DNA of 64,000 bases from positions 2,767,501-2,831,500 of the forward strand of contig NC_013665.1 of the NCBI RefSeq assembly GCF_000011005.1, read 5' to 3'. Made by a program: the position numbers and the translations under genes. Origin of the DNA: Methanocella paludicola SANAE (GTDB taxonomy: Archaea > Halobacteriota > Methanocellia > Methanocellales > Methanocellaceae). The notes below the pieces were generated by a model. The model had not been told where the DNA came from, made no database searches, and was given only the letters and a program-made list of their open reading frames with translations. Positions 34,312 to 42,397 of the stretch are shown piece after piece (position 1 is the first letter of the stretch; each line of letters opens with the position of its first letter).

Positions 34312-34824
34312 TTAGTACACGCCGCAGACCTGCGAGCAGTACGCTGGGCCGTAGCCGAGGTTCACGCAGTTCCAGTAGGGACAGATGCTAACGCCGGTAC
34401 CCCACCACGGGTAGGAGCCGCCCCACCAGCCGCCCCAGCCCCAGTTGTTCGACCAGGGCCTGTGGCCCCAGCCGCCGCCTTGCCATCTGTCGCCGTGGCC
34501 GCCCCATCTGCCGCCTTGCCAGCTTCCGCCGTGGCCGCCCCAGCTGCCGCCGCCATGTATGCCGCTTCCGCCCTGCCAGCTGCCGCCGCTTTGTATGCCT
34601 CCCATGCTGCCGCCACCGTGCATTCCGCCGAAGCTGCCGCCTCCGAAGCTGCCGCCTCCCATGCTGCCTCCGTGGCTGCCTCCCATGCCGCCTCCCATGC
34701 CGCCGCCACCGCTACCGCCGCCACCGCCGGCGCCCCTCGCGAGCGCGGCCGGCGTGAGCACCAGCGCGGATGCCAGGATGACCAGCACTGTGGCCATAAC
34801 TATACGATACCAATCCATCTTCAT
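34312..34824 (-). CDS. Secreted Gly-rich low-complexity protein with Cys/aromatic C-terminus
   Basis: A 170-aa protein from ATG 34824 (MKMDWYR). A signal peptide (about 1-32, ending TPAALA) is followed by roughly 95 residues of Gly/Ser/His/Trp repeats such as GGSFGGMHGGG and GGSWGGHGG. The C-terminus is different: a Trp-rich WGWGGWWGG segment, then CPYWNC and CSQVCGVY, suggesting two disulfides or a metal site. It could be a surface adhesive, matrix or metal-binding protein. The many GCC/GGC codons create long spurious antisense ORFs. Family unknown. Confidence 0.7.
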   Translation of the reverse strand: MKMDWYRIVMATVLVILASALVLTPAALARGAGGGGGSGGGGMGGGMGGSHGGSMGGGSFGGGSFGGMHGGGSMGGIQSGGSWQGGSGIHGGGSWGGHGGSWQGGRWGGHGDRWQGGGWGHRPWSNNWGWGGWWGGSYPWWGTGVSICPYWNCVNLGYGPAYCSQVCGVY

Positions 34825-35090
34825 TTTTTCAGCACCCAAAGAATAGACGGCCACGCACGCTAAAACGTCATGTGCCGGAAAGTCGATGCCATGCGTGCCG
34901 CGGGTGGCTTAAGGCCGAATTATTGCGCGAAAAGGGCCGGATTCTTACAATACGCGCCAAAGGGTGGCCGGAAATAAAAGCCGCCCGCGCTTGGCGATTA
35001 TAGGGTAATTTTAATGGCCGGGTGGCTGCCAGGGCACGGATACCGGGCGGCTGGCATTTTCGAAATACTTTCAATGAGCTTTAAATTTGT

Positions 35091-35152
35091 TTATATAGTA
35101 CGGAAGGCCATCTACAATTGTCTCCCATCCATGTAAAACAGGAGACTTGAGG
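35091..35152 (+). promoter_or_regulatory. RPA operon promoter and leader hairpin
   Basis: TTTATATAG at 35091-35099 is the TATA box. The leader carries a perfect 6-bp inverted repeat GTCTCC/GGAGAC (35120-35125 with 35141-35146) just before the SD GAGGT at 35149-35153. The rest of the 335-nt gap 34825-35159 shows nothing recognisable. Confidence 0.5.
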
Positions 35153-35159
35153 TATAGTG

Positions 35160-36077
35160 ATGGTAAAGGAACTAGCCAAGGAAATGAGAAAAAAATTCTC
35201 CGAGCTGGGCGCCGACGTGCCCCAGAAGGAGATAGAGTCGAAGCTCGACCTCCTCGTGAACCAGTACAGGGTGCCCGAGGAAGAGGCGAGAAGGACCGTT
35301 TTTAACCAGTACGTCAGGGACCTGAAGCTCCAGCGCGGGCCCCAGGGCAGCGAGTCGCCGCTCACGAAGATCAAGGACATTACCAGCGACGGCAGGTGGA
35401 TCTCCCTTAAGGCGAAGGTCATTCAGCTATGGGAGAACGAGAAGGCGTCGATCTCCCAGATAGGGCTGCTCGGCGACGACACCGGGACCATCAAGTTCGT
35501 CTGCTTCGCCAAATCTGACCTTCCGCTCGTGGAGGAAGGCAAGAGCTACATTTTCAAGAACCTGGTCACCGACTCCTGGCAGGGACGGTTCTCGGTCAAG
35601 ATGAACAAGACCACGACGGTCGTGCCCACGGAGGACGTCGAGGTCGCCAATAACGATACTACGGTCACCGGCGCGGTGGTGGACGTGCAGTCCGGCAGCG
35701 GCCTGGTGAAGCGGTGCCCGGAGTGCAACCGCATCCTGGTCAAGGGCGCCTGCGTCGACCACGGCAAGCAGGACGGCGAGTACGACCTCCGCGTGAAGGC
35801 GGTCATCGACGACGGCAGGGCCGCGCAGGACATCATCCTGAACCAGGAGATGACCTACAAGGTCACGGGCATAGACGTGAAGGTGGCCAAGAAGATGGCC
35901 ATGGACGCCGTGGACCCCGCGGTCGTTTACGACGAGATCAAGCGCATCCTGCTCGGGAAGTACTTCACCGTGAAGGGCCCCGTGCTGGGGAGCCGCTACC
36001 TGCTCGTCAAGGACATGCAGCCGGCCAGAGTGCAGCTCGACCTGAACGCGATCGTCAAGAAAGTGGAGGGGATATAA
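35160..36077 (+). CDS. rpa: Replication protein A, single-stranded DNA-binding subunit
   Basis: A 305-aa OB-fold protein from ATG 35160; GAGGT sits 6 nt upstream, better than the GTG at 35157. An N-terminal helical segment (KELAKEMRKKFSELG) precedes an OB-fold at about 65-170 (DGRWISLKAKVIQLWENEKA). A zinc finger follows: CPECNRILVKGACVDHG, giving Cys-x2-Cys-x8-Cys-x2-His. A second OB-like part runs to the end (YFTVKGPVLGSRYLLVKDMQ). It coats ssDNA in replication and repair. The next gene starts immediately after the stop and encodes its usual partner. Confidence 0.93.
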   Translation: MVKELAKEMRKKFSELGADVPQKEIESKLDLLVNQYRVPEEEARRTVFNQYVRDLKLQRGPQGSESPLTKIKDITSDGRWISLKAKVIQLWENEKASISQIGLLGDDTGTIKFVCFAKSDLPLVEEGKSYIFKNLVTDSWQGRFSVKMNKTTTVVPTEDVEVANNDTTVTGAVVDVQSGSGLVKRCPECNRILVKGACVDHGKQDGEYDLRVKAVIDDGRAAQDIILNQEMTYKVTGIDVKVAKKMAMDAVDPAVVYDEIKRILLGKYFTVKGPVLGSRYLLVKDMQPARVQLDLNAIVKKVEGI

Positions 36078-36665
36078 ATGCCCATGGCAAGAGAGGTCGC
36101 GAAGAGGGTCTTCGCGAAGGAGTTCAACGCGTCCACACTTTCCTTCAAGGAGAGCGAGGACCAGTTCGCCCCCGCCTACGTGATGACGCCGACCGGCGCG
36201 AAGTGTAACCGCGTGTTCATCGTGGGCACGCTCACGGAGAAGGAGAACTACGGGGACGAGCAAGACTCGTGGAGGGCCAGGGTCACGGACCCGACGGGCG
36301 CTTTCACGGTCTACGCGAGCCAGTTCAGCCCCGACGCCGCCCAGGCGCTCTCCGACATCGACGCGCCGTCGTTCGTCGCGGTCATCGGCAAGCCCCGCGT
36401 CTATAAGACCCAGGACGGCGAAGTCATCGTGTCCGTGAGGCCTGAAGCGGTATTGCCCGTGGATGCCGAGACCCGGGACCAGTGGGTGCTTGACGCCATC
36501 AACGCGACGGCGGACAGGCTCATCGCCCTCAAGGCCGGCACCGACCCGGACGCGAAGAAGGCGGAGGAGTACTACCACCCCGACATTAACGAGTATAAGG
36601 AGATGCTGCTTACCGCTGCCAAATCCTTGAAGCAGATGGAAGTCAGTGTCGTGAGCGCCAAGTAA
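36078..36665 (+). CDS. RPA-associated OB-fold protein (RPA small subunit, COG3390)
   Basis: A 195-aa protein starting at ATG 36078, directly after the rpa stop codon. It has REVAKRVFAKEFNAST at the N-terminus, the OB-fold strand CNRVFIVGTLTEKEN, then WRARVTDPTGAFTVYASQF and VAVIGKPRVYKTQDGEVIVS. The C-terminal part is helical. This matches the protein always found with euryarchaeal RPA. It should form the ssDNA-binding complex with it. A short GC hairpin and T6 run follow the stop (36665-36685), then element B. Confidence 0.92.
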   Translation: MPMAREVAKRVFAKEFNASTLSFKESEDQFAPAYVMTPTGAKCNRVFIVGTLTEKENYGDEQDSWRARVTDPTGAFTVYASQFSPDAAQALSDIDAPSFVAVIGKPRVYKTQDGEVIVSVRPEAVLPVDAETRDQWVLDAINATADRLIALKAGTDPDAKKAEEYYHPDINEYKEMLLTAAKSLKQMEVSVVSAK

Positions 36666-36733
36666 GGGCGCCCACCCCTTTTTTATTTTTTAGCCGGTTT
36701 CTAGAACGGATCAGCCAGGGGCCCTCGAAAAAT

Positions 36734-36889
36734 AATAAGAATGCTCGAAGACGTTTTCAGCCACGAAGTAGCTCGAAGCGGGCCTGAAGCGACACGAAGG
36801 ATTTTTTAATAATTTTTTATTAGTCTTAGAGGACTTAGAGATAACTTCGAGCCACTTTGAGGCTGAAAAAGTCTTAGAGCATTCTTATT
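36734..36889. repeat. Long inverted-repeat element B (family 1)
   Basis: Outer arms of 29 nt pair with 2 mismatches (left starts AATAAGAATGCTCGAAGAC, right ends at 36889). Total length 156 bp, against 155 for element A, and the arms are near-identical to A. It lies between convergent genes. Confidence 0.85.
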
Positions 36890-36910
36890 TGGTTTAGAGG
36901 GGCTTACGCT

Positions 36911-38230
36911 TCAAAGCCATCTTCGCAGAGCGTAGCCCGTGCCCGCCATGCACAGGGCGCCCAGGGCCAGGGCGATGGCGAGAGGCACGTACTGCACTTC
37001 AGGGGGGCCGACCACCAGGACGGTGGGGTTGACGGCCAGGGCCGACCACACGGCCTCCACCTGGATGGTACGCGTCTCGGAGACCAGGCGCTGCCCGCCG
37101 TCCTCGTGCACCGCGTAGATCTCGTAGGTGCCGGGGGACAGGGCGAAGGAGAACTGGCCGCTATTCACAGAGGGCGAGACCTCCTGGCTGAGGCCATTAT
37201 TCAGGTAGACAGTTCCCGATATCGGGACGGGGTTGGAGCGGTTCTCGGTGAGGGCGATGATGCCGTAGATGTAGCCATAAGCCGGCTTCGGGTAGTCGAG
37301 GACCTTCACTTCGAGGCCCGCCGTGTCCTCCGCCGGGTAGAACTGCGTGTACGTGGTGAACGTCGAGCCGTTATCCGGTATGTTTATTTTGAGCCTCAGG
37401 AAGTCCGTGCTCACGTTCAGGAGGCCAAAGTCGAACGTGCCGTTAGCGTCTGAGGAAGCGTGGCCCCGGTCCTGGACCAGGTAGTCCTGGGCCGTAATGG
37501 TGGCGCCCTGTACGGGAGCGCCGCTGGCATCCAGGATCCTGCCTGAGAAGCTGAACGTGCCCCCACCGGCCGTGGTGTGGAATATCCGGTCGTAGACGTC
37601 CAACGGCAGTATCGAGGCGTTATCGCTGTAGGGGCTGAGCTCCAGCACGACGGGGACGGCGGCCTCGGACACGTTAATGGCCGTATCGGCGGAGCGGTAT
37701 ACGGTCCCGTTCGAATAGCCGACGGCGTAGAGCGTGTGGGGCCCGGTCGTGGTCGCGAGCGAGAAACGGTTCGCGGTGAACACGTAGACGCCCGAGCCGT
37801 TCTGCCTGGACACATCGTATGGCGTCGAGTCATATATGGTGTCGTTGTCCAGCACGACAAGCGGGTTGCCGGAGCCCATGCCGTCCATCCTGATGGTCCC
37901 AGTCACCTCCCCGACGCGACGCAGCTTTACCTCGATGGTGGAGTTCAACGCCTCGTGCCACACGGAGACGACGTCATAGTCGTCCACCAGCGCCCTTATG
38001 GCGGCGGAGCCGGGGCTGACGTTAAAAATACACGTGCCCGAAATGCCGGTCGTTTCGTTTCCCAGCACGGCGTAGTTGCCGTTCTGGAGGGCGACCTGGA
38101 CGCCAGCGGCGGGGGAGCCGTCCGGGTTGAACACCTTTACTGTAACGGAGATATCCGCGGGGTATGCGGTTGCCGTCGCGGGCGAAAGACAAAGGGCAAG
38201 TAATATCAGTACCGGGGTCAGGCGGCGCAT
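36911..38230 (-). CDS. Secreted, C-terminally anchored multi-Ig-like surface protein
   Basis: A 439-aa protein. Signal peptide (RRLTPVLILLALCLSPATATA), then at least three carboxypeptidase-regulatory/CNA-B-like beta-sandwich units (about 28-105, 108-200 and 225-330), for example VTVKVFNPDGSPAAGVQVAL and GRILDASGAPVQGATITAQD. One C-terminal transmembrane helix (VQYVPLAIALALGALCMAG) and a short basic end anchor it. No enzymatic motif is visible. The start overlaps the end of the upstream membrane regulator gene by 13 nt, so the two are one transcript. The same pairing (membrane regulator then Ig-like surface protein) recurs at 44608-41779. Confidence 0.82.
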   Translation of the reverse strand: MRRLTPVLILLALCLSPATATAYPADISVTVKVFNPDGSPAAGVQVALQNGNYAVLGNETTGISGTCIFNVSPGSAAIRALVDDYDVVSVWHEALNSTIEVKLRRVGEVTGTIRMDGMGSGNPLVVLDNDTIYDSTPYDVSRQNGSGVYVFTANRFSLATTTGPHTLYAVGYSNGTVYRSADTAINVSEAAVPVVLELSPYSDNASILPLDVYDRIFHTTAGGGTFSFSGRILDASGAPVQGATITAQDYLVQDRGHASSDANGTFDFGLLNVSTDFLRLKINIPDNGSTFTTYTQFYPAEDTAGLEVKVLDYPKPAYGYIYGIIALTENRSNPVPISGTVYLNNGLSQEVSPSVNSGQFSFALSPGTYEIYAVHEDGGQRLVSETRTIQVEAVWSALAVNPTVLVVGPPEVQYVPLAIALALGALCMAGTGYALRRWL

Positions 38231-40404
38231 TTCAAGCTCTCCAGCGCCATGGCGACGCGCTCGACGTACTCCTTACGGATGGAGTAGGCGAACCTGCCGC
38301 CGGGCATCGGCTCCTTCATGATGATTTCCTTGGAGGAGAGCTCCTTTATATACTTGCTGATGGTGGACTCGGCGATGTTCAGCTCCCTGGAAAGGTCCAC
38401 GTTGGTGCGCCCGGGCTTCTCGAGCAGCATGCCCAGCACCTTCCGGGTGGGCTCCCGCTTGATGAACGATAGCAGGACCTGCTCTTCCTTGCTGAACGTG
38501 TTGGAGTTCAGGAAGAACCGGACGTACTTATTATCGGCCTTCTGGGAGGTGATGCGGTGATTAATTCCTAATATTAGCACGTGGTACCGGGCCGTGCCCA
38601 GGTTCATGTCTATGCCCCGGGCGATCTCGTACAGCGTCGAGCCGGGGTGCTCGGATATGAACTTTAATACGACGTTGCGGTTCTCGTTCTTGTCGAGCCT
38701 CGACCGTGCCCTCGACACGGCGCCGACCGCGATGAACCGGATGAACAGGTAAGCGATGATCGAGATGGTAAGACCCGTCGCGGGGTCGAACTTAGCGGCG
38801 GAGATCGTGCCGTCCATGGTGCTGTAGAACAGGTTGCCGTTGCCATCGGCCATGGCCGTCACGGGCGAGTCCGTGGAGTACTGCCACTCCTCGCGGCCGC
38901 CGTTAACCGCCGCTACGCCCATGGCGTAGACGCACTGCGACTGTCCTACTACGATGGGATACTCGTAGTTATAATCGGCATAGCTAAGGTAGACCCGGCC
39001 CTCCGAGGGCAGGACGATAACGTCCGACTGCCCGTAGACCCTGGAGGAGAGGCTGCCGTATGGATAGCGCTGCTGGCTGCCGTCCAGGATGTCGCCGGAT
39101 GTGTACGGGCCGAAGATATTCCGGACGCTCGTCTCGTCCAGCGTGATAGTGCTCTTCTTGTAGGTCGGTATGGTGTACGACCATAACGTGGAGGCGTTCC
39201 TCACGTCGTACGCCGTTAGCTTGAGGGAGGCGAGGGCGTCCAGGCTGCTATTGTTCGAGGGCTCGGATGCCACGTAGTAGAGCACGCCGTCCTTTCCGGC
39301 CTTGTATCCCGATGAGTGATATTCGTCGTATGGCACGGGCTCCGACACGGCGGACCCGTCGCCCGACAGGACGTACAGGCTCGAGGCCGACAGGTTGGCG
39401 GAGTTCACGTGCTCCAGGTAGAAGTTACCGTCCGAATCCATCGGCATCAGCTCTAAAAGCTGTGTCGACTCGTTGAGCCTCTTCACCCAGATTACGTTGC
39501 CGCCGGTGTCCATGGCCAGTATGCCGTCCTTCAGGGGCAGGTAGAGGCTGCCGTATTTATAAAGAGGAAGCGAGTCGAACTGTTCCCTGATGTCCTCTCT
39601 CAGGTACTGCCGGATGACCGGCTCGCCGATGTCCCGGGTCCAGAGTAATTTACCGGAAGAGTCGTATGCGTTCACGATGCTTGAGGGCACGCGGTAATCG
39701 TAGGCGCCTCCCTCGAGCACCGGGTCGCTGCTGACCGGCTCGACGGCGTAGATGTTGCCCTTCTCGTCGACCGTGGCCGGGTCCGATACGTTAGAAATGG
39801 TAAAGAGCACGTGCCCGGAGCTGTCTATGACCGTCTCCTGGTAGTCGTGGAACACGTAGACGCGACCGCCCGAGGCGTGTATTGACACGGTATCCAGAGA
39901 AGAGCTTCCGTAAAGGATGAGCTTGCTTTCGAGGGGCACGCTCCATAAGATGATCCCGTCCTTCGAGATGGCGAAGACCTGGGTGAAGTTATTCACCGTG
40001 GCGATCTCGGCCGAAGTAACGGTTATGTTGGGCCGGGCAAGGACGTAGAGCACGCCGTCCGAAGAGGCCACCGTGGGGCTGACCTCCGTATTGCCGGTGA
40101 ACCCGCCCACCAGGATGTCGCCCGTATCCTTGAGCCGGAGCCACTCGCTCGAGATGCTCCAGTTGTCGGGTATGGTCAGGTTCCAGGCGGCGTTGCCATC
40201 GCTGTCGAAGGCGTAGATGCTGTTGCCCGTAAAAGAGTAAAGTATGTCGCCCGAAGCGTACATGTAGCCCGGCTGGTCGTAGGTGGGTGTCGTCCATTTT
40301 ACGGCCGCCGCGGTGGTGCTGGTGCTGATCATGGCGTATATGGCGAACGCCAGGAAAACGATTACCAGCGCTATCACTGCTTCGAAGAGTATACCCTTTT
40401 TCAT
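38218..40404 (-). CDS. Transmembrane one-component regulator: external PQQ-type beta-propeller, two cytoplasmic wHTHs
   Basis: About 728 aa from ATG 40404 (a GTG at 40410 is an alternative). TM1 at about 8-30. Residues 35-540 form repeats like YASGDILYSFTGNSIYAFDS and GNIYAVEP, typical of PQQ/quinoprotein-type beta-propeller blades with Gly-Asn/Ser-Leu-Tyr strands. TM2 at about 546-565 (LTISIIAYLFIRFIAVGAV). The cytoplasmic part has one winged helix at about 575-635 (GSTLYEIARGIDMNLGTARY) and a second at about 650-725 (RTNVDLSRELNIAESTISKY). The topology implies direct signalling from an external ligand to DNA. A paralog is at 42398. No PQQ-enzyme active site is evident. Confidence 0.85.
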   Translation of the reverse strand: MKKGILFEAVIALVIVFLAFAIYAMISTSTTAAAVKWTTPTYDQPGYMYASGDILYSFTGNSIYAFDSDGNAAWNLTIPDNWSISSEWLRLKDTGDILVGGFTGNTEVSPTVASSDGVLYVLARPNITVTSAEIATVNNFTQVFAISKDGIILWSVPLESKLILYGSSSLDTVSIHASGGRVYVFHDYQETVIDSSGHVLFTISNVSDPATVDEKGNIYAVEPVSSDPVLEGGAYDYRVPSSIVNAYDSSGKLLWTRDIGEPVIRQYLREDIREQFDSLPLYKYGSLYLPLKDGILAMDTGGNVIWVKRLNESTQLLELMPMDSDGNFYLEHVNSANLSASSLYVLSGDGSAVSEPVPYDEYHSSGYKAGKDGVLYYVASEPSNNSSLDALASLKLTAYDVRNASTLWSYTIPTYKKSTITLDETSVRNIFGPYTSGDILDGSQQRYPYGSLSSRVYGQSDVIVLPSEGRVYLSYADYNYEYPIVVGQSQCVYAMGVAAVNGGREEWQYSTDSPVTAMADGNGNLFYSTMDGTISAAKFDPATGLTISIIAYLFIRFIAVGAVSRARSRLDKNENRNVVLKFISEHPGSTLYEIARGIDMNLGTARYHVLILGINHRITSQKADNKYVRFFLNSNTFSKEEQVLLSFIKREPTRKVLGMLLEKPGRTNVDLSRELNIAESTISKYIKELSSKEIIMKEPMPGGRFAYSIRKEYVERVAMALESLKCAA

Positions 40405-40427
40405 TGACACACGTTATACTTCTTGGG

Positions 40428-40462
40428 TAGCTTAAATATACTTTCTGTCATAATCGCTAAAG
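40428..40462 (-). promoter_or_regulatory. Promoter of regulator 1 with shared upstream motif (site P1)
   Basis: On the minus strand CTTTAGCGATTATGACAGA (40462-40444) lies directly before the TATA box GTATATTTAAG (about 40442-40432). ATG 40404 and GTG 40410 fall near the expected start site. The motif recurs at P2, P3 and P4. Confidence 0.65.
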
Positions 40463-40567
40463 AAGGCGATAAAAGGCATGCTTCGGGAGTTTATTCTACT
40501 TTTACCTGTCGGTTGGCGCATATCCGCCCTGCGAGTAATTGTATGACCGGCGCACGCGGATTTGCGT

Positions 40568-40600
40568 CTTTAGCGATTATGAGAGAGAGCTTATATGCTC
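40568..40600 (+). promoter_or_regulatory. Promoter of the candidate ncRNA with shared upstream motif (site P2)
   Basis: CTTTAGCGATTATGAGAGA (40568-40586) faces away from P1; the first 15 nt are identical to P1 and inverted. TTATATG at 40591-40597 is the TATA box and predicts a start near 40620. Confidence 0.65.
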
Positions 40601-40619
40601 TACGGCCATAGAGTTGATT

Positions 40620-40722
40620 GTAGCAGGGCCTCGTGCCCTGGAGTTTCGATGGAAACTAGCCCCGTGGCGATACGTGCCGAGTGCAAGGGCACACATCTGA
40701 TCGCCGCAGCCATTTTTTGGGG
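40620..40722 (+). ncRNA. Candidate structured small RNA
   Basis: Downstream of P2 and without a convincing gene. Three perfect stems follow in order: CAGGGC/GCCCTG with a CTCGT loop (40624-40640); AGTTTC/GAAACT with a GATG loop (40642-40657); and GGCGAT/ATCGCC (40666-40671 with 40700-40705) enclosing GTGCC/GGCAC (40674-40678 with 40688-40692). A T6 run at 40713-40718 could end transcription. A 28-codon TTG-started ORF overlaps it but lacks an SD. I recognise no known RNA family. Confidence 0.5.
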
Positions 40723-40762
40723 CTAATTCATCGGAAAATTCGACCACAAGCTGCCTATTAAG

Positions 40763-40800
40763 GGAGGGGCGCGGTCTCCCATGCCTGCGCCCCGCCTCCC
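40763..40800. terminator. GC-rich hairpin between the ncRNA candidate and the 40822 gene
   Basis: GGGAGG-GGCGC pairs with GCGCC-CCGCCTCCC across a short loop, with a small bulge. It lies downstream of the minus-strand gene ending at 40822. No strong T-run follows on either strand, so terminator function is uncertain. Confidence 0.35.
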
Positions 40801-40821
40801 ATGTACTTTTTATTAAAGGGA

Positions 40822-41295
40822 TCATGCCTTTTTTATGCCCATGGCCACGATGAATAGCGCCAGTATGACAGTGGCCAGCGCAGGTGCCGGAGTGCTCGCG
40901 GGAGAGCTGCGGGCGGTAGACGAGGCGGGCCGGCGGTAGTTCTCGAGGCGAGTGTCGGCTAGTGGGATGACCACGTTGCCGCTCGCCTGGTACTGCGTGG
41001 TGAAGTATCCGGCGTTCGTGTAGGTCTGGTGACCGTCGTTATAGAAGGCCCTGATGGTGAAGTAGCTCGTATCGAGGCCCACGTCCGTGAAGGCGAAGCT
41101 GCCCGTGGAGCTGGTCTTTACTGACGATATTTCCGTGCGGTAGCCGTCGAAGAGAGTGACGTCGGCGCCCGGCACGGGGCGGCCGTCGGTGTCGGTCACC
41201 GTGCCCCGGATCGTGCAGGTGCTCGCCGCCGCAGGGACGGCTAACGCTATGGTCAGAAGGAGCACCGCTGACAAAATAAAATAAACCCTACCCAC
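40822..41295 (-). CDS. Secreted single Ig-like domain protein with C-terminal helix
   Basis: A 157-aa protein. Signal peptide (FILSAVLLLTIALAVPAAA), one carboxypeptidase-regulatory-like domain (CTIRGTVTDTDGRPVPGADV, then FAFTDVGLDTSYFTIRAFY), a Ser/Thr/Pro linker, and a C-terminal hydrophobic helix with a KK end (ALATVILALFIVAMG). The end resembles a PGF-CTERM signal in layout but has PAPAL instead of PGF, so it may simply be a membrane anchor. It is related to the 41779 protein (TYFT/NLRVIY strand, VTDxxxxPxPGAxxTL). Between them lies inverted-repeat element F. Confidence 0.78.
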   Translation of the reverse strand: MGRVYFILSAVLLLTIALAVPAAASTCTIRGTVTDTDGRPVPGADVTLFDGYRTEISSVKTSSTGSFAFTDVGLDTSYFTIRAFYNDGHQTYTNAGYFTTQYQASGNVVIPLADTRLENYRRPASSTARSSPASTPAPALATVILALFIVAMGIKKA

Positions 41296-41394
41296 TCGCT
41301 CACCATAAATTCTAATTGTTGTGGAATATATTAAATGCTTCTACTACTAGCTTCTGTAGTTCAGTATTAGTAACATAATCGCTTGCTTTATTTG

Positions 41395-41707
41395 AGGCAC
41401 TAAGCTTACAGAGGCACTATTTCCACCACAATGGCACGGAGTTCACGAAGGCCCACTAAGATTTTTTATAATTTGATGCACAGAGGCCACAAAGCCCGGT
41501 TCATTGTCGTCAAGGCACAAAGGATACAATGGCACAACGAATGAACAAGAGCACTTTTTGCCATCGTGTCATTGTCCCCTTCGTGACTCTTAACCAAAAA
41601 AGCCTTCTCAGTGACCTTAGTGACTCATAATTAAAAGAAAGCTTTGTGAAACTCAGTGAGCTTAGTGCCATTGTGGTTGAAATAGTGCCTCTGTATGCTC
41701 AGTGCCT
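41395..41707. repeat. Long inverted-repeat element F (family 2-like)
   Basis: Arms of about 65 nt pair with roughly 85% identity, starting AGGCACT at 41395 and ending AGTGCCT at 41707; both contain GAGGCACTATTTC and ACCACAATGGCAC. Inner parts share CACAGAGGCCAC and CCCGGTT with elements D and E. The element takes most of the 483-nt gap 41296-41778. No ORF. Confidence 0.82.
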
Positions 41708-41778
41708 TAAAAAATAGGCTATTTGACATAAGGCAATGATCGTGCAAACAAATCAAGAGTAAGCACGGAACTGCTGCG

Positions 41779-42348
41779 CTAGGGCTTCTGCGTCCGCATG
41801 ACGATGAAGCAGGCGAGAGTGGCCACGGCGGCGCCTGCGATGGCGCCTCCGACGAACAGGAGCATGTACACGACGGTGTTGTCGGTCGACTGGGCGGGCT
41901 GCGGGGTCGCCGCCGGCGCCTGGGTGGGGGCCGGCACCGGGGTGGCTGTCGCTCTGGGCTCGGAGCCCGGCATGGTGTAGTCGTCGTAGTGCGTCTTAGC
42001 AGCGTCCAGCCTGATATCTCCCTTCGCGGTCATCGCGGGGATGTAGTATCCCGGAAGCTCGTGCGCCCCGCTCTCGTCGGTATATATGACCCGGAGGTTA
42101 AATACGTTGGACGTCACGCTCACGCCCTCGAACGAGAAGTAGCCCTGGCTGTTCGTGTTCTGGGTGGTTATACGGTTAAAATCGAAGTCGTACAGCGTAA
42201 TGAGGGCCCCTGGAATGGGGTTCCAGTTGGCGTCAGTCACGGTGCCGGAGACGGAGAAGTACTCCCCCTCCACGGCGGAGGCGGGGAGCGCCGCGGAGAG
42301 CAGCATGGCGGCGAAGGCGAGGAGCAAGAGCGTTTTAGCGGAGCGCAT
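41779..42348 (-). CDS. Secreted Ig-like domain protein with C-terminal transmembrane anchor
   Basis: A 189-aa protein. Signal peptide (LLLLAFAAMLLSAALPASA), one carboxypeptidase-regulatory-like domain (YFSVSGTVTDANWNPIPGAL, ITLYDFDFNRITTQNTNSQG), a Pro/Thr/Ala linker (about 130-155), a transmembrane helix (VVYMLLFVGGAIAGAAVATL) and a short basic tail. It lies 49 nt downstream of membrane regulator 2 on the same strand, repeating the arrangement seen with regulator 1. Confidence 0.8.
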   Translation of the reverse strand: MRSAKTLLLLAFAAMLLSAALPASAVEGEYFSVSGTVTDANWNPIPGALITLYDFDFNRITTQNTNSQGYFSFEGVSVTSNVFNLRVIYTDESGAHELPGYYIPAMTAKGDIRLDAAKTHYDDYTMPGSEPRATATPVPAPTQAPAATPQPAQSTDNTVVYMLLFVGGAIAGAAVATLACFIVMRTQKP

Positions 42349-42397
42349 GGGATATCAACGGCCCTCTGATGGCTTACGTCCTATAAATCTTTTTTTA

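Noticed and set aside
34445-34846. Pro-rich plus-strand ORF opposite the Gly-rich protein
   Set aside because: CCG/CCC proline codons are simply the complement of the Gly codons; the minus strand has a signal peptide and promoter context.
40577-40825. 82-codon minus-strand ORF and a 28-codon plus-strand ORF over the candidate small RNA
   Set aside because: Neither has an SD or protein-like composition, and the perfect stems plus T-run fit a non-coding RNA better.
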